13,958 bases of DNA from Deltaproteobacteria bacterium (GTDB taxonomy: Bacteria; Desulfobacterota; Desulfobacteria; Desulfobacterales; SG8-13), in NCBI GenBank assembly GCA_024639205.1, contig JAHEIV010000023.1, positions 1 to 13,958 on the forward strand. Direction: 5' to 3'. The notes under the pieces are model-generated. The model did no database searches. It was given only the letters and a program-made list of their open reading frames with translations, and was not told where the DNA came from. This document shows positions 8,895 to 13,958 of the stretch, in pieces; position 1 is the first letter of the stretch, and every line of letters begins with the position of its first letter. The position numbers and the translations under genes are program-made.

Positions 8895-8954
8895 TCGAAA
8901 GGGCTGCCCCGCAGGGTGCTTCCGACGATCTTTGTGCCTCTGCAGTTTGCCACC

Positions 8955-9644
8955 CTACTGCTCAACCCGCATGGCTTCGACCGGCTGCATTTTCGCTGCC
9001 AGCGCTGCCGGGTAGAGAACGCCCACCAGGCTCAGCAGGAAACCCACTCCGACGGAGACCAGAGTCGAGAGGGCAACCTCCGCCCATGCAACGTGAGCCA
9101 CTGCGTCCCAGCCATAACTGACGGTTGCATTGACCAGCGAAAACAACGCGCCGAGCAGCGCACCGACAGTACCTCCGGCCAGCCCCTGCATGCCGGCTTC
9201 CAACACGAACAGCCGCAGGATAAACCGGTCCAGGGCGCCCAGGCACTTCATCGTCCCGATCTCCCGGAATCGCTCGGTCACCGCCATCAGCTGGGCGTTG
9301 ATAATACCCACAACGCACACCAGCAGGGAAAGAATCACGATCCAGCGCTGCTTTGCCGTGCTGGCTACCGAGGTGTCCTCGGGCCCGATATCGTAGCCGG
9401 CCTGAATCAGCGCCTGGCGGAGCTGGGGCTGACCGGATGCCAGCATTCCGTCGGCAACATCGGTGCCGACATTGACAAAGCTGAGAAAAGCGACCGCCAG
9501 GATCAGGCTGAGCGTGGTGATCAGCGAGCGGAAGAACCGCACCTGAATGCTCTTAAATGCGATCTCCAGCGCCTTTTGAAACGGCAGTACTACCAGGCGG
9601 TTCACCGTCTCCGGCGAAGGAGACAGTCGGCTGTCGGCGGTCAT
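8955..9644 (-). CDS. Minimal FtsX-type ABC transporter permease
   Basis: A 229-residue inner-membrane protein with the four-helix FtsX plan: helix 1 at about 41-58 after VRFFRSLITTLS, helix 2 at 101-119, helix 3 at 148-172 and helix 4 at 189-211. The cytoplasmic loop TERFREIGTMKCLGA (123-137) is the typical FtsX coupling loop that contacts the ATPase. The end, YPAALAAKMQPVEAMRVE (211-228), is the typical family C-terminus. The periplasmic segment between helices 1 and 2 is only about 42 residues, where MacB/LolC/LolE carry roughly 200 or more, so the MacB-type periplasmic domain is missing. The protein is nonetheless complete, with a plausible start (ATG at 9644; AGGA about ten bases upstream) and stop (TAG). 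It is probably the small half of a heterodimeric permease with the giant partner two genes downstream, and probably the first gene of the cluster. Confidence 0.9.
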   Translation of the reverse strand: MTADSRLSPSPETVNRLVVLPFQKALEIAFKSIQVRFFRSLITTLSLILAVAFLSFVNVGTDVADGMLASGQPQLRQALIQAGYDIGPEDTSVASTAKQRWIVILSLLVCVVGIINAQLMAVTERFREIGTMKCLGALDRFILRLFVLEAGMQGLAGGTVGALLGALFSLVNATVSYGWDAVAHVAWAEVALSTLVSVGVGFLLSLVGVLYPAALAAKMQPVEAMRVEQ

Positions 9645-9697
9645 TGTTGGCGTTCCTGTTAAAATCGGGTGGTGTAGACGTTCGACGTTACATAAAA

Positions 9698-9728
9698 AAT
9701 ATATGCTGCAGGATCATCCAATTGTAAA
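9698..9728 (-). promoter_or_regulatory. Candidate sigma70-type promoter for the transport cluster
   Basis: On the minus strand TTTACA (plus 9723-9728, five of six to the -35 consensus) is followed after 19 bases by TATATT (plus 9698-9703, five of six to the -10 consensus), about 54 bases upstream of the ATG at 9644. The spacer is two bases longer than ideal, which would suit an activated promoter. Confidence 0.35.
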
Positions 9729-9758
9729 TCGAGCGGTCATCGCGCATCCTGGCTGCAG

Positions 9759-9776
9759 GACCGCATGCAGACCGCA
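9759..9776 (-). promoter_or_regulatory. Direct repeat TGCGGTC with 11-base period, candidate response-regulator operator
   Basis: On the minus strand two exact TGCGGTC heptamers (plus 9770-9776 and 9759-9765) are separated by four bases, giving an 11-base period. An inverted copy of its hexamer core lies at 9733-9738. The pair sits about 30 bases upstream of the candidate -35 box. Seven-base repeats with four-base spacers are typical of OmpR/PhoB-family binding sites; this sequence does not match the PhoB box itself, so the regulator is unknown. Confidence 0.35.
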
Positions 9777-9794
9777 ACGGCAATGGGGCGGATC

Positions 9795-9846
9795 GCCGGC
9801 AATGACTGCCGGTAGACCCAGCCGGCACAAACTGCGACAGCCGGCA
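9795..9846. repeat. Cluster of GCCGGCA/TGCCGG elements
   Basis: GCCGGCA occurs at 9795-9801, 9821-9827 and 9840-9846, with the inverted form TGCCGGT at 9807-9813. The first and second elements form a perfect CCGGCA-ATGAC-TGCCGG hairpin. They lie in the 284-base spacer between the small permease gene and the upstream glycosyltransferase gene. They could be a regulator site, a transcript hairpin, or a chance effect of local G+C richness. Confidence 0.35.
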
Positions 9847-9928
9847 GGCCGCTGGATACGGATTTGAAACGGTAGCACGGAACACCCTCCCGCATCAACC
9901 GTTATAATCAATGGTTTTTCAAGCCGGT

Positions 9929-11086
9929 TCAACCCGTCACGGCGGAGCGTATCCATCGCGCCGTGTTGTGCGCACCATCCAGGTCGAATCGCGGGCTGCC
10001 TTGTGCCGGGGTATTGATCCGTTGCCGTATCAGGGCCGCAAGCGGCTTCGGCTGAAGGTCCTGCGCTCGAATCACTGCGGCTGCACCGAGTTGCGCCAAC
10101 CGCGCTGCGCGCAAGCCCTGTTCGCGATCGCCGGGGTAGGGCCAGATCAACGCCGGAACACCGGTTGCCAGGATGTTCATACTGGTGTTGTAGCCCCCCA
10201 TGCTGACCGAAAGATCAGCGGCTGTAAGATAGGATAAAAATCGCGCAGTGAACCTTCTCACCTTTACCCGCTCGTTCGTCCGGCTTGCCAGGGCCTGGTA
10301 TTCCTGCTCCGGCATGAAGGGCCCGGTGAAAACATGCAGATGCAGCGGATGGTCGATCTCCAGGCGAGCGGCAGCTTCCAGCAGCGGCTCCAACAATACG
10401 ATACCCGCCTTGCCGCTGCCGGCGCTGGCCACCACGAACAGATCGGATTCGCCGATACCCAGCTGTTTGCGCAGCGACCGGCCCGCCTCCGGCGGCGGGC
10501 GGGCGGCGATATAGCCGGTGTAAACGATCGGCACCTGCAGGTCATGGATCCGGGTAAACGTTTGATCGATGGCCACCAGCGAAGGGTCGGCGTGTATCAG
10601 CACGGCATCGAAGAACCGGTTCAGGGTTTTCACCACCCGCGCCTCGTAAGCCACCGGATCGCTTTTTTCGACCAGAATATCCCGCAGGCTGCAAAACACC
10701 CGGGTCCGTTGAAGGCGACCGGATCGGATATCGGTCAGAATCGGGTCCAACTCGAACCGAAATGCTTTTCTACCGAATGGGTAAAGCTCGATGATAAACG
10801 CATCCGGGCGCTGCTGATCAAAAAGGGCGTACAGCAGTTTTTTTCTTTCCCGGCAGACCTCTTCCAGCGTGCGGTCGGCATCGGTTGGAAACAGGCCGTC
10901 GTAGTTGCGGTCCGTCATCAATCCGGGAAGGCGGAAGGGTCGGACATGGTCGGGAAGTTCGACGTCCACCGCCGGGCCGCCGGCTACCAGAATCACCTCG
11001 TGCTCGGACAGTGCCCGGCAGATTTCCAGTGTGCGGAAAAAGTGCCCCACCCCCCAGATATACTGACAATAATAAATGATCCTCAT
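9929..11086 (-). CDS. GT-B glycosyltransferase, MurG-like (COG4671-type predicted glycosyl transferase)
   Basis: A 385-residue soluble or membrane-peripheral GT-B enzyme. The N-terminus MRIIYYCQYIWGVGHFFRTL fits the first Rossmann strand and the GxGH loop (Gly12, Gly14, His15) of MurG/GT28-like proteins. The C-terminal half holds SMGGYNTSMNILATGVP (295-311), the GGxNT donor-site motif, then IWPYPGDREQGLRA (314-327) with the Glu-Gln pair typical of nucleotide-sugar binding in MurG-like enzymes. From memory the closest group is COG4671, predicted glycosyl transferases of unknown acceptor. The frame is open 33 codons further upstream to 11185, but the ATG at 11086 begins the conserved strand and has AAAGAGAG nine bases upstream, so I prefer it. 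It stops with TGA at 9929. No T-rich terminator follows. It probably transfers a sugar in surface or secondary glycan synthesis together with the neighbouring genes; donor and acceptor cannot be told. Confidence 0.88.
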   Translation of the reverse strand: MRIIYYCQYIWGVGHFFRTLEICRALSEHEVILVAGGPAVDVELPDHVRPFRLPGLMTDRNYDGLFPTDADRTLEEVCRERKKLLYALFDQQRPDAFIIELYPFGRKAFRFELDPILTDIRSGRLQRTRVFCSLRDILVEKSDPVAYEARVVKTLNRFFDAVLIHADPSLVAIDQTFTRIHDLQVPIVYTGYIAARPPPEAGRSLRKQLGIGESDLFVVASAGSGKAGIVLLEPLLEAAARLEIDHPLHLHVFTGPFMPEQEYQALASRTNERVKVRRFTARFLSYLTAADLSVSMGGYNTSMNILATGVPALIWPYPGDREQGLRAARLAQLGAAAVIRAQDLQPKPLAALIRQRINTPAQGSPRFDLDGAHNTARWIRSAVTG

Positions 11087-11123
11087 AGATCCGCTCTCTT
11101 TACAATCCGGCACGATTCCCATA

Positions 11124-11151
11124 CATATACAGAAAACATGCTTTCGGGCAA
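11124..11151 (-). promoter_or_regulatory. Candidate promoter for the MurG-like glycosyltransferase gene
   Basis: On the minus strand TTGCCC (plus 11146-11151) is followed after 16 bases by TATATG (plus 11124-11129), 37 bases upstream of the preferred ATG at 11086. Each box matches four of six consensus bases, so this is only a plausible guess; the position supports the internal start rather than the longer frame, whose start would lie upstream of it. Confidence 0.3.
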
Positions 11152-11168
11152 TGGCATCCAACCAAGAC

Positions 11169-11190
11169 ATCCATTCTCGCATCAATGGAT
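11169..11190. repeat. Inverted repeat ATCCATT-8-AATGGAT (pair 1)
   Basis: ATCCATT (11169-11175) and AATGGAT (11184-11190) form a perfect 7-base inverted repeat with an 8-base centre. The same heptamer pair returns, in the opposite order, at 11324-11363. Size and spacing fit a dimeric regulator site in a divergent promoter region. Confidence 0.4.
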
Positions 11191-11198
11191 CACAGGCG

Positions 11199-11229
11199 CT
11201 TGCACGAGTCGGAGGCGCTCATGTGCAAG
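11199..11229. repeat. Inverted repeat CTTGCAC-17-GTGCAAG
   Basis: CTTGCAC (11199-11205) and GTGCAAG (11223-11229) are perfect 7-base inverted arms with a 17-base centre, in the middle of the divergent spacer. It could be an operator or a transcript hairpin; I cannot assign a regulator. Confidence 0.35.
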
Positions 11230-11323
11230 ACATCAAAGGGTGCCGCCGTATGAACATATTCACTATTGCAAGTCCTATACAGCACTGACCGTGAATGCGT
11301 CCGGCTCGCCCCCGCGGGGTGAA

Positions 11324-11363
11324 AATGGATGAGATAAGATAAGGATTAATCTTTTTATCCATT
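11324..11363. repeat. Inverted repeat AATGGAT-26-ATCCATT (pair 2), AT-rich
   Basis: AATGGAT (11324-11330) and ATCCATT (11357-11363) form perfect outer arms. An inner AAGAT/ATCTT pairing can extend the stem over an AT-rich stretch that stands out from its G+C-rich surroundings. It lies 75-115 bases upstream of the methyltransferase start, where an operator or promoter element is expected. No clear -35/-10 pair could be fixed there. Confidence 0.4.
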
Positions 11364-11438
11364 GGAGCTGTTAGATTGCGCCCTGTGCCCGGTCTGCCTG
11401 TTGGCGGCAGCAAATAGGGCAACTACCCAACCATTTTC

Positions 11439-12278
11439 ATGCAAGATCATATGAGCATCCGGCACCGCACAAACGCTGAAGGAAGCGATCCTTCCGGCAG
11501 TAGGCAAAAATTCAGCCGTCGGCACCTGCTGAACCCCAAAAAGCTTCGAAAAGGAAAAACCCGCTGGAACCAGGTTGCCGAGATTTTACACCGATATGCC
11601 ACGTTGCAAGATCGCGGGCCGCTTCTCGATCTCGGATGCGGCATCGGCTATTTTGTCCATGAGGGACTGTTGCGCGGAAAGGACATCTGGGGAGTCGATG
11701 TCAGCAAAAGTAAAACACAGCGGTTTCGAAAACTCATCGAGCTCTCCGACGGTCCGGCGCATTGGAAAAAAAGGTGCCTGGTCGGAAACGGCGAAGAGCT
11801 TCCGTTTCAGACCGGCCGTTTTACCGCCGTTTGCTCCTGGTACGTCCTGGAACATCTCGACAACCCGGGCGGTGTGATTCGGGAACTGCTGCGTGTCACT
11901 GCGCCTGAGGGTCTTGTCGTGCTCAGAGCCCAGGACGCCCGCAACGGCTGGGAGGGTCATTGCCGAATCCCGTGGATTCCGTTTTTATCCGGTCGGCTGG
12001 CAGCAGCCTGGATGGATGAGTTCGGAGCAGAAACCGGACAACGAGAAGGGGTTTTTGACATCACCCAGCCCCAGGTAATCAGCATGCTGGAAACCATGGG
12101 CTGCCGGATCGTCTCAAAAGCGCCGGAACCGCAAACGCTCATACAGCGGCACTGGGATCTGCATTCCGAAGAGGCGGTTCGCCAAACCGCCCGTCGAATC
12201 AAGGCGATGCTTGCAGACAACACCTGGCAGCCTCAAGCCGAAAACCTATACATTGTCGCCCGCAAGACTTCCCGATGA
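11439..12278 (+). CDS. Class I SAM-dependent methyltransferase
   Basis: A 279-residue cytoplasmic protein with a Rossmann-fold methyltransferase core. Motif I LLDLGCGIGY (62-71) binds SAM; the acidic residue after strand 2 is Asp87 (WGVDVS), expected to hold the ribose. Later come the ELPF stretch (120-123) and the motif SWYVLEHLDNPGG (133-145), typical of small-molecule and sugar methyltransferases of the Methyltransf_11 type. The first 40 residues are basic and poorly conserved-looking, so the real start could be the second ATG at 11451; neither has a clear Shine-Dalgarno. It is the only plus-strand gene here and sits between glycosyltransferase genes, which suggests methylation of a glycan or its precursor, for example capping or decorating a chain. 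That role is inferred from position only. Substrate unknown. Confidence 0.87.
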   Translation: MQDHMSIRHRTNAEGSDPSGSRQKFSRRHLLNPKKLRKGKTRWNQVAEILHRYATLQDRGPLLDLGCGIGYFVHEGLLRGKDIWGVDVSKSKTQRFRKLIELSDGPAHWKKRCLVGNGEELPFQTGRFTAVCSWYVLEHLDNPGGVIRELLRVTAPEGLVVLRAQDARNGWEGHCRIPWIPFLSGRLAAAWMDEFGAETGQREGVFDITQPQVISMLETMGCRIVSKAPEPQTLIQRHWDLHSEEAVRQTARRIKAMLADNTWQPQAENLYIVARKTSR

Positions 12279-12279
12279 T

Positions 12280-12313
12280 AACCGCCACTGCGCACTTTTG
12301 CGGTCGGTTTTTT
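12280..12313 (+). terminator. Candidate intrinsic terminator of the methyltransferase gene
   Basis: Directly after the TGA stop, AACCG (12280-12284) pairs with CGGTT (12305-12309), with a further CC/GG pairing inside, and six T (12308-12313) overlap and follow the stem. Its position right after the gene and the T-run support it, though the inner stem is imperfect. Confidence 0.5.
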
Positions 12314-12334
12314 CCTAAAAACCGGTTTACCGGG
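12305..12334 (-). terminator. Candidate terminator and inverted repeat downstream of the GT4 gene
   Basis: CGGTTTTT (12305-12312) and AAAAACCG (12317-12324) form a perfect 8-base inverted repeat. Read on the minus strand, a short CCGG-TAAA-CCGG hairpin (12322-12333) is followed by five T (12317-12321), which could end transcription of the gene at 12397-13521. The stem is only four base pairs, so this is a weak call. Confidence 0.35.
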
Positions 12335-12378
12335 CCATCGCAAAAATTGATCTTCTGCAGCGTCTCCGGTTCAGCATT

Positions 12379-12396
12379 CACTGTGATCGCACAGTG
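12379..12396. repeat. Perfect hairpin directly after the GT4 stop codon
   Basis: CACTGTG (12379-12385) and CACAGTG (12390-12396) form a perfect 7-base-pair stem with a 4-base loop, and the outer arm touches the TAG stop of the minus-strand glycosyltransferase gene. No T-run follows, so it may protect the 3' end of the mRNA rather than terminate it. Confidence 0.45.
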
Positions 12397-13521
12397 CTAT
12401 TTCCCTTCAAAAGCACCGACAGCCTCCAACAGCCTGTCTTCAACGGCGCTGTAGTTTTGCTGCAGATCGTGTTTCTGCCGGACAAAAGCTGCTGCGGCCC
12501 GACCCATCTGTGCACGCACATCCTTGCTGCTCAACAACCGGTCGACGGTTTCAACGTAGGCCCGGGTGTCATAGGCGGGCAGCAGGAATCCGGTCTCGTC
12601 TTTCCGGACAACCTCCGGAACTCCGGCCCCGTCGAAAGCCACGACAGGCAGCCCGCAGGATTGTGCTTCCAGGTAAACCATACCGAGAGATTCCCCAATG
12701 CCGGGAAAAACAAAAACGTCACCGGCACTGTAATAGCGGTACATTTGATCTCGGGAAATCTTGCCGGTGAATATCACCCGGCCGGGCAGCTGCTCTGCGG
12801 CCAGTTTTTCCAGCTTCCGCTTTTGGGTCCCGTCGCCGATAATGACCAGCCGGAAGGCCCGTCCCATTTGGTGCAGCGCCCCGCATACCCGAATTACCCA
12901 GGTCAGGCTCTCGGTCTTTACCCCCCTTCGAAACATGGCAGCCGACACAAGGACCGGATCGGCGCTAACCTGCCAGCTCCGTCGAAGTTCCTGCCGGCTA
13001 TGCCCGTCGAATTCGAACTCGCCGGGATAAATCCCCGGAGCCGTGTAGGAGACTTTTTTCTCCGGCAGCAGCCGCTTTAAGTTGCGGTGATCAACTCTTT
13101 TGTTGGCAAAAACATGATCGGCTGCCAGCAGCGCCTTCCGGTTCAGGTAAAATCCGGCTCGCGTGCGCCAGTCCCGTCGCCATTTGGTCGCGTAGGCCCC
13201 CTGAAAGATCACGTAGGGAATGGCCAGCCGGCCGGACACGTAAGGGCCCAGCATGTCCGGCCCCTTGTAGTAAGAGTGATAGGTCAGCCACAGGTGCGCG
13301 GCCGGTTGCAGCGTTTCGGCAAGCGCCTTTCTGCGCTCGAACGGCAGGATCATCGCCCGCCACGGTTTCCAGTAGATCCAACGCGTCCTCAAATGGCTGG
13401 CTACCCGCAAGTGGTGCCCTTTGGCTGCCAGATATCGGTACAACCCGGCGGCAATGACCAGATCACCAGACGGAAGGTGGTGGTCCAGAGGTTTGAAGGG
13501 AGCATAGAAGCTGATGTTCAT
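12397..13521 (-). CDS. GT4-family glycosyltransferase
   Basis: A 374-residue GT-B retaining glycosyltransferase of the GT4 (glycosyl transferase group 1) type, acting on a glycan or lipid-linked acceptor at the cytoplasmic face. The N-terminus MNISFYAPFKPLDHHLPSGD is the usual first strand with a glycine/aspartate loop. The C-terminal half shows Arg199 and Lys202 (FRRGVK) where GT4 enzymes contact the donor phosphates, LVIIGDGTQK (225-234) and the ExxxxxxxE motif with Glu277 and Glu285 (GESLGMVYLE), then SCGLPVVAFDGAGVPEVV. The frame extends ten codons upstream to a GTG at 13551, but the ATG at 13521 starts the conserved strand and has GGATC nearby, so it is preferred. It follows another GT4 gene on the same strand by 143 bases, suggesting one glycan operon. 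Donor and acceptor cannot be told from sequence. Confidence 0.9.
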   Translation of the reverse strand: MNISFYAPFKPLDHHLPSGDLVIAAGLYRYLAAKGHHLRVASHLRTRWIYWKPWRAMILPFERRKALAETLQPAAHLWLTYHSYYKGPDMLGPYVSGRLAIPYVIFQGAYATKWRRDWRTRAGFYLNRKALLAADHVFANKRVDHRNLKRLLPEKKVSYTAPGIYPGEFEFDGHSRQELRRSWQVSADPVLVSAAMFRRGVKTESLTWVIRVCGALHQMGRAFRLVIIGDGTQKRKLEKLAAEQLPGRVIFTGKISRDQMYRYYSAGDVFVFPGIGESLGMVYLEAQSCGLPVVAFDGAGVPEVVRKDETGFLLPAYDTRAYVETVDRLLSSKDVRAQMGRAAAAFVRQKHDLQQNYSAVEDRLLEAVGAFEGK

Positions 13522-13664
13522 GAAAATGGATCCGGTGTCCGGTTGTGGCACCCGGCATTACTGCTTTCCCGCAGCGTTGGGTTGCAACGTGAAACAGTGT
13601 TTCCGCAGCGACACGGTTCCTTGTCATCGGTTGTCTGCCGCTTCGAGATGCGAGTCGCCCAGCA

Positions 13665-13958
13665 CTAACCATCGGCGCTTCGCAGTTGGGGCACCTGTTC
13701 TTTGTATATCGCGGCAAGATCGACGATCAGCTGCCGGTTGTCAAAATGTCGGCGGACAGTTTTTTTGCTGTTTTCGATGATCTGCTGCCGCAATGGCCGG
13801 TCGATCAACATTCGCTCCACTGCATCGGCCAGCTGCTTGGGATCCTGTGGGGGTACCAACAGGCCGGTGCGTTCGTGCTCCACCAGCTCCGGAATCGCAG
13901 AAATCCGGGTGGCAACCACCGGAACACCCATGGCCATGCTCTCCAGCAAAACATTTGG
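13665..13958 (-). CDS. GT4-family glycosyltransferase, C-terminal part (cut by right edge)
   Basis: Only the last 97 residues are in the window; the frame is open to the right edge, where PNVLLESMAMGVPVVAT begins. This is the end of the ExxxxxxxE donor-site region of GT4 enzymes, followed by the typical ISAIPELV and GLLVPPQDPKQLADAV segments that build the C-terminal Rossmann domain. The upstream half, including the acceptor-binding domain, is missing, so the specificity cannot be judged. It ends with TAG at 13665, and the next GT4 gene starts 143 bases downstream on the same strand. The gap between them holds only a spurious 17-codon GTG frame. Confidence 0.9.
   Translation of the reverse strand, partial: PNVLLESMAMGVPVVATRISAIPELVEHERTGLLVPPQDPKQLADAVERMLIDRPLRQQIIENSKKTVRRHFDNRQLIVDLAAIYKEQVPQLRSADG

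Larger units (their letters stand above)
11087..11438. other. Divergent intergenic region, no convincing gene
   Basis: This 352-base spacer lies between the divergent glycosyltransferase and methyltransferase genes. It contains a candidate promoter for the left gene, two inverted pairs of the heptamer ATCCATT/AATGGAT, a CTTGCAC/GTGCAAG dyad, a 10-base palindrome CCCCGCGGGG (11310-11319) and an AT-rich island at about 11321-11363. Frames of 60-70 codons exist on both strands but lack ribosome binding sites and any recognisable sequence. Confidence 0.6.

Noticed and set aside
9740..9850. CRISPR or transposon-end origin for the short repeats near 9740-9850
   Set aside because: The repeats are six to seven bases, irregularly spaced, with no spacer pattern, no transposase and no target duplication in view.
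11087..11185. 33-codon N-terminal extension of the MurG-like glycosyltransferase
   Set aside because: The extension does not look like the family, overlaps the candidate promoter, and the internal ATG at 11086 has a better ribosome binding site and begins the conserved first strand.
11219..11422. 67-codon minus-strand frame in the divergent spacer
   Set aside because: No ribosome binding site, no recognisable sequence, and it spans the inverted repeats and AT-rich island.
12379..12396. CRP-like site (TGTGA...TCACA)
   Set aside because: The half-sites overlap with the wrong spacing and the element lies after a stop codon, not at a promoter; a simple hairpin explains it.
13522..13664. Small gene between the two GT4 genes
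   Set aside because: A GTG frame of only about 17 codons with no recognisable content; a following frame starting at 13558 is a shadow of the GT4 gene.

Overview
The window reads as one stretch of a moderately G+C-rich bacterial chromosome with dense gene packing. The LolD/MacB-type ABC machinery and the set of surface-glycan enzymes point to a Gram-negative cell. By overall feel it could be a Desulfobacterota-type organism, but that is an impression, not a proof: there is no rRNA, tRNA or marker gene here. I see nine genes, two of them cut by the window edges, and no transposase, CRISPR array, integrase or RNA gene.

Region 1 (2-9644, all on the minus strand, read from right to left) is a five-gene transport-like cluster. 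In order of transcription it encodes: a minimal 229-residue FtsX-type permease (8955-9644); a LolD/MacB-type ABC ATPase with all motifs intact (7994-8737); a 1664-residue giant FtsX-type permease (2994-7988); a 685-residue polytopic membrane protein that resembles the DUF6785/DUF6784 families (885-2942); and the first 220 residues of an OPT-like transporter (2-661, running off the left edge). The giant permease carries a large exported domain built like an M28 zinc peptidase with a PA-like insert, but its metal-binding and catalytic residues are replaced. The likely picture (inference) is an ABC machine of MacB/Lol type with one small and one giant permease subunit, working with two OPT-like membrane proteins. 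I cannot name its substrate. A candidate promoter and OmpR-like direct repeats lie upstream of the first gene.

Region 2 (9929-13958) is a glycan-assembly neighbourhood: a GT-B glycosyltransferase of the MurG-like COG4671 type (minus), a divergently read SAM-dependent methyltransferase (plus), a GT4 glycosyltransferase (minus) and the C-terminal end of another GT4 enzyme (minus, cut by the right edge). The methyltransferase and the first GT4 gene converge on a short region with several inverted repeats. The 352-base divergent spacer at 11087-11438 holds no convincing gene but has a repeated heptamer (ATCCATT/AATGGAT, four copies in two inverted pairs) and another dyad. Whether the transport cluster handles a product of the glycan genes is open; adjacency is the only evidence.
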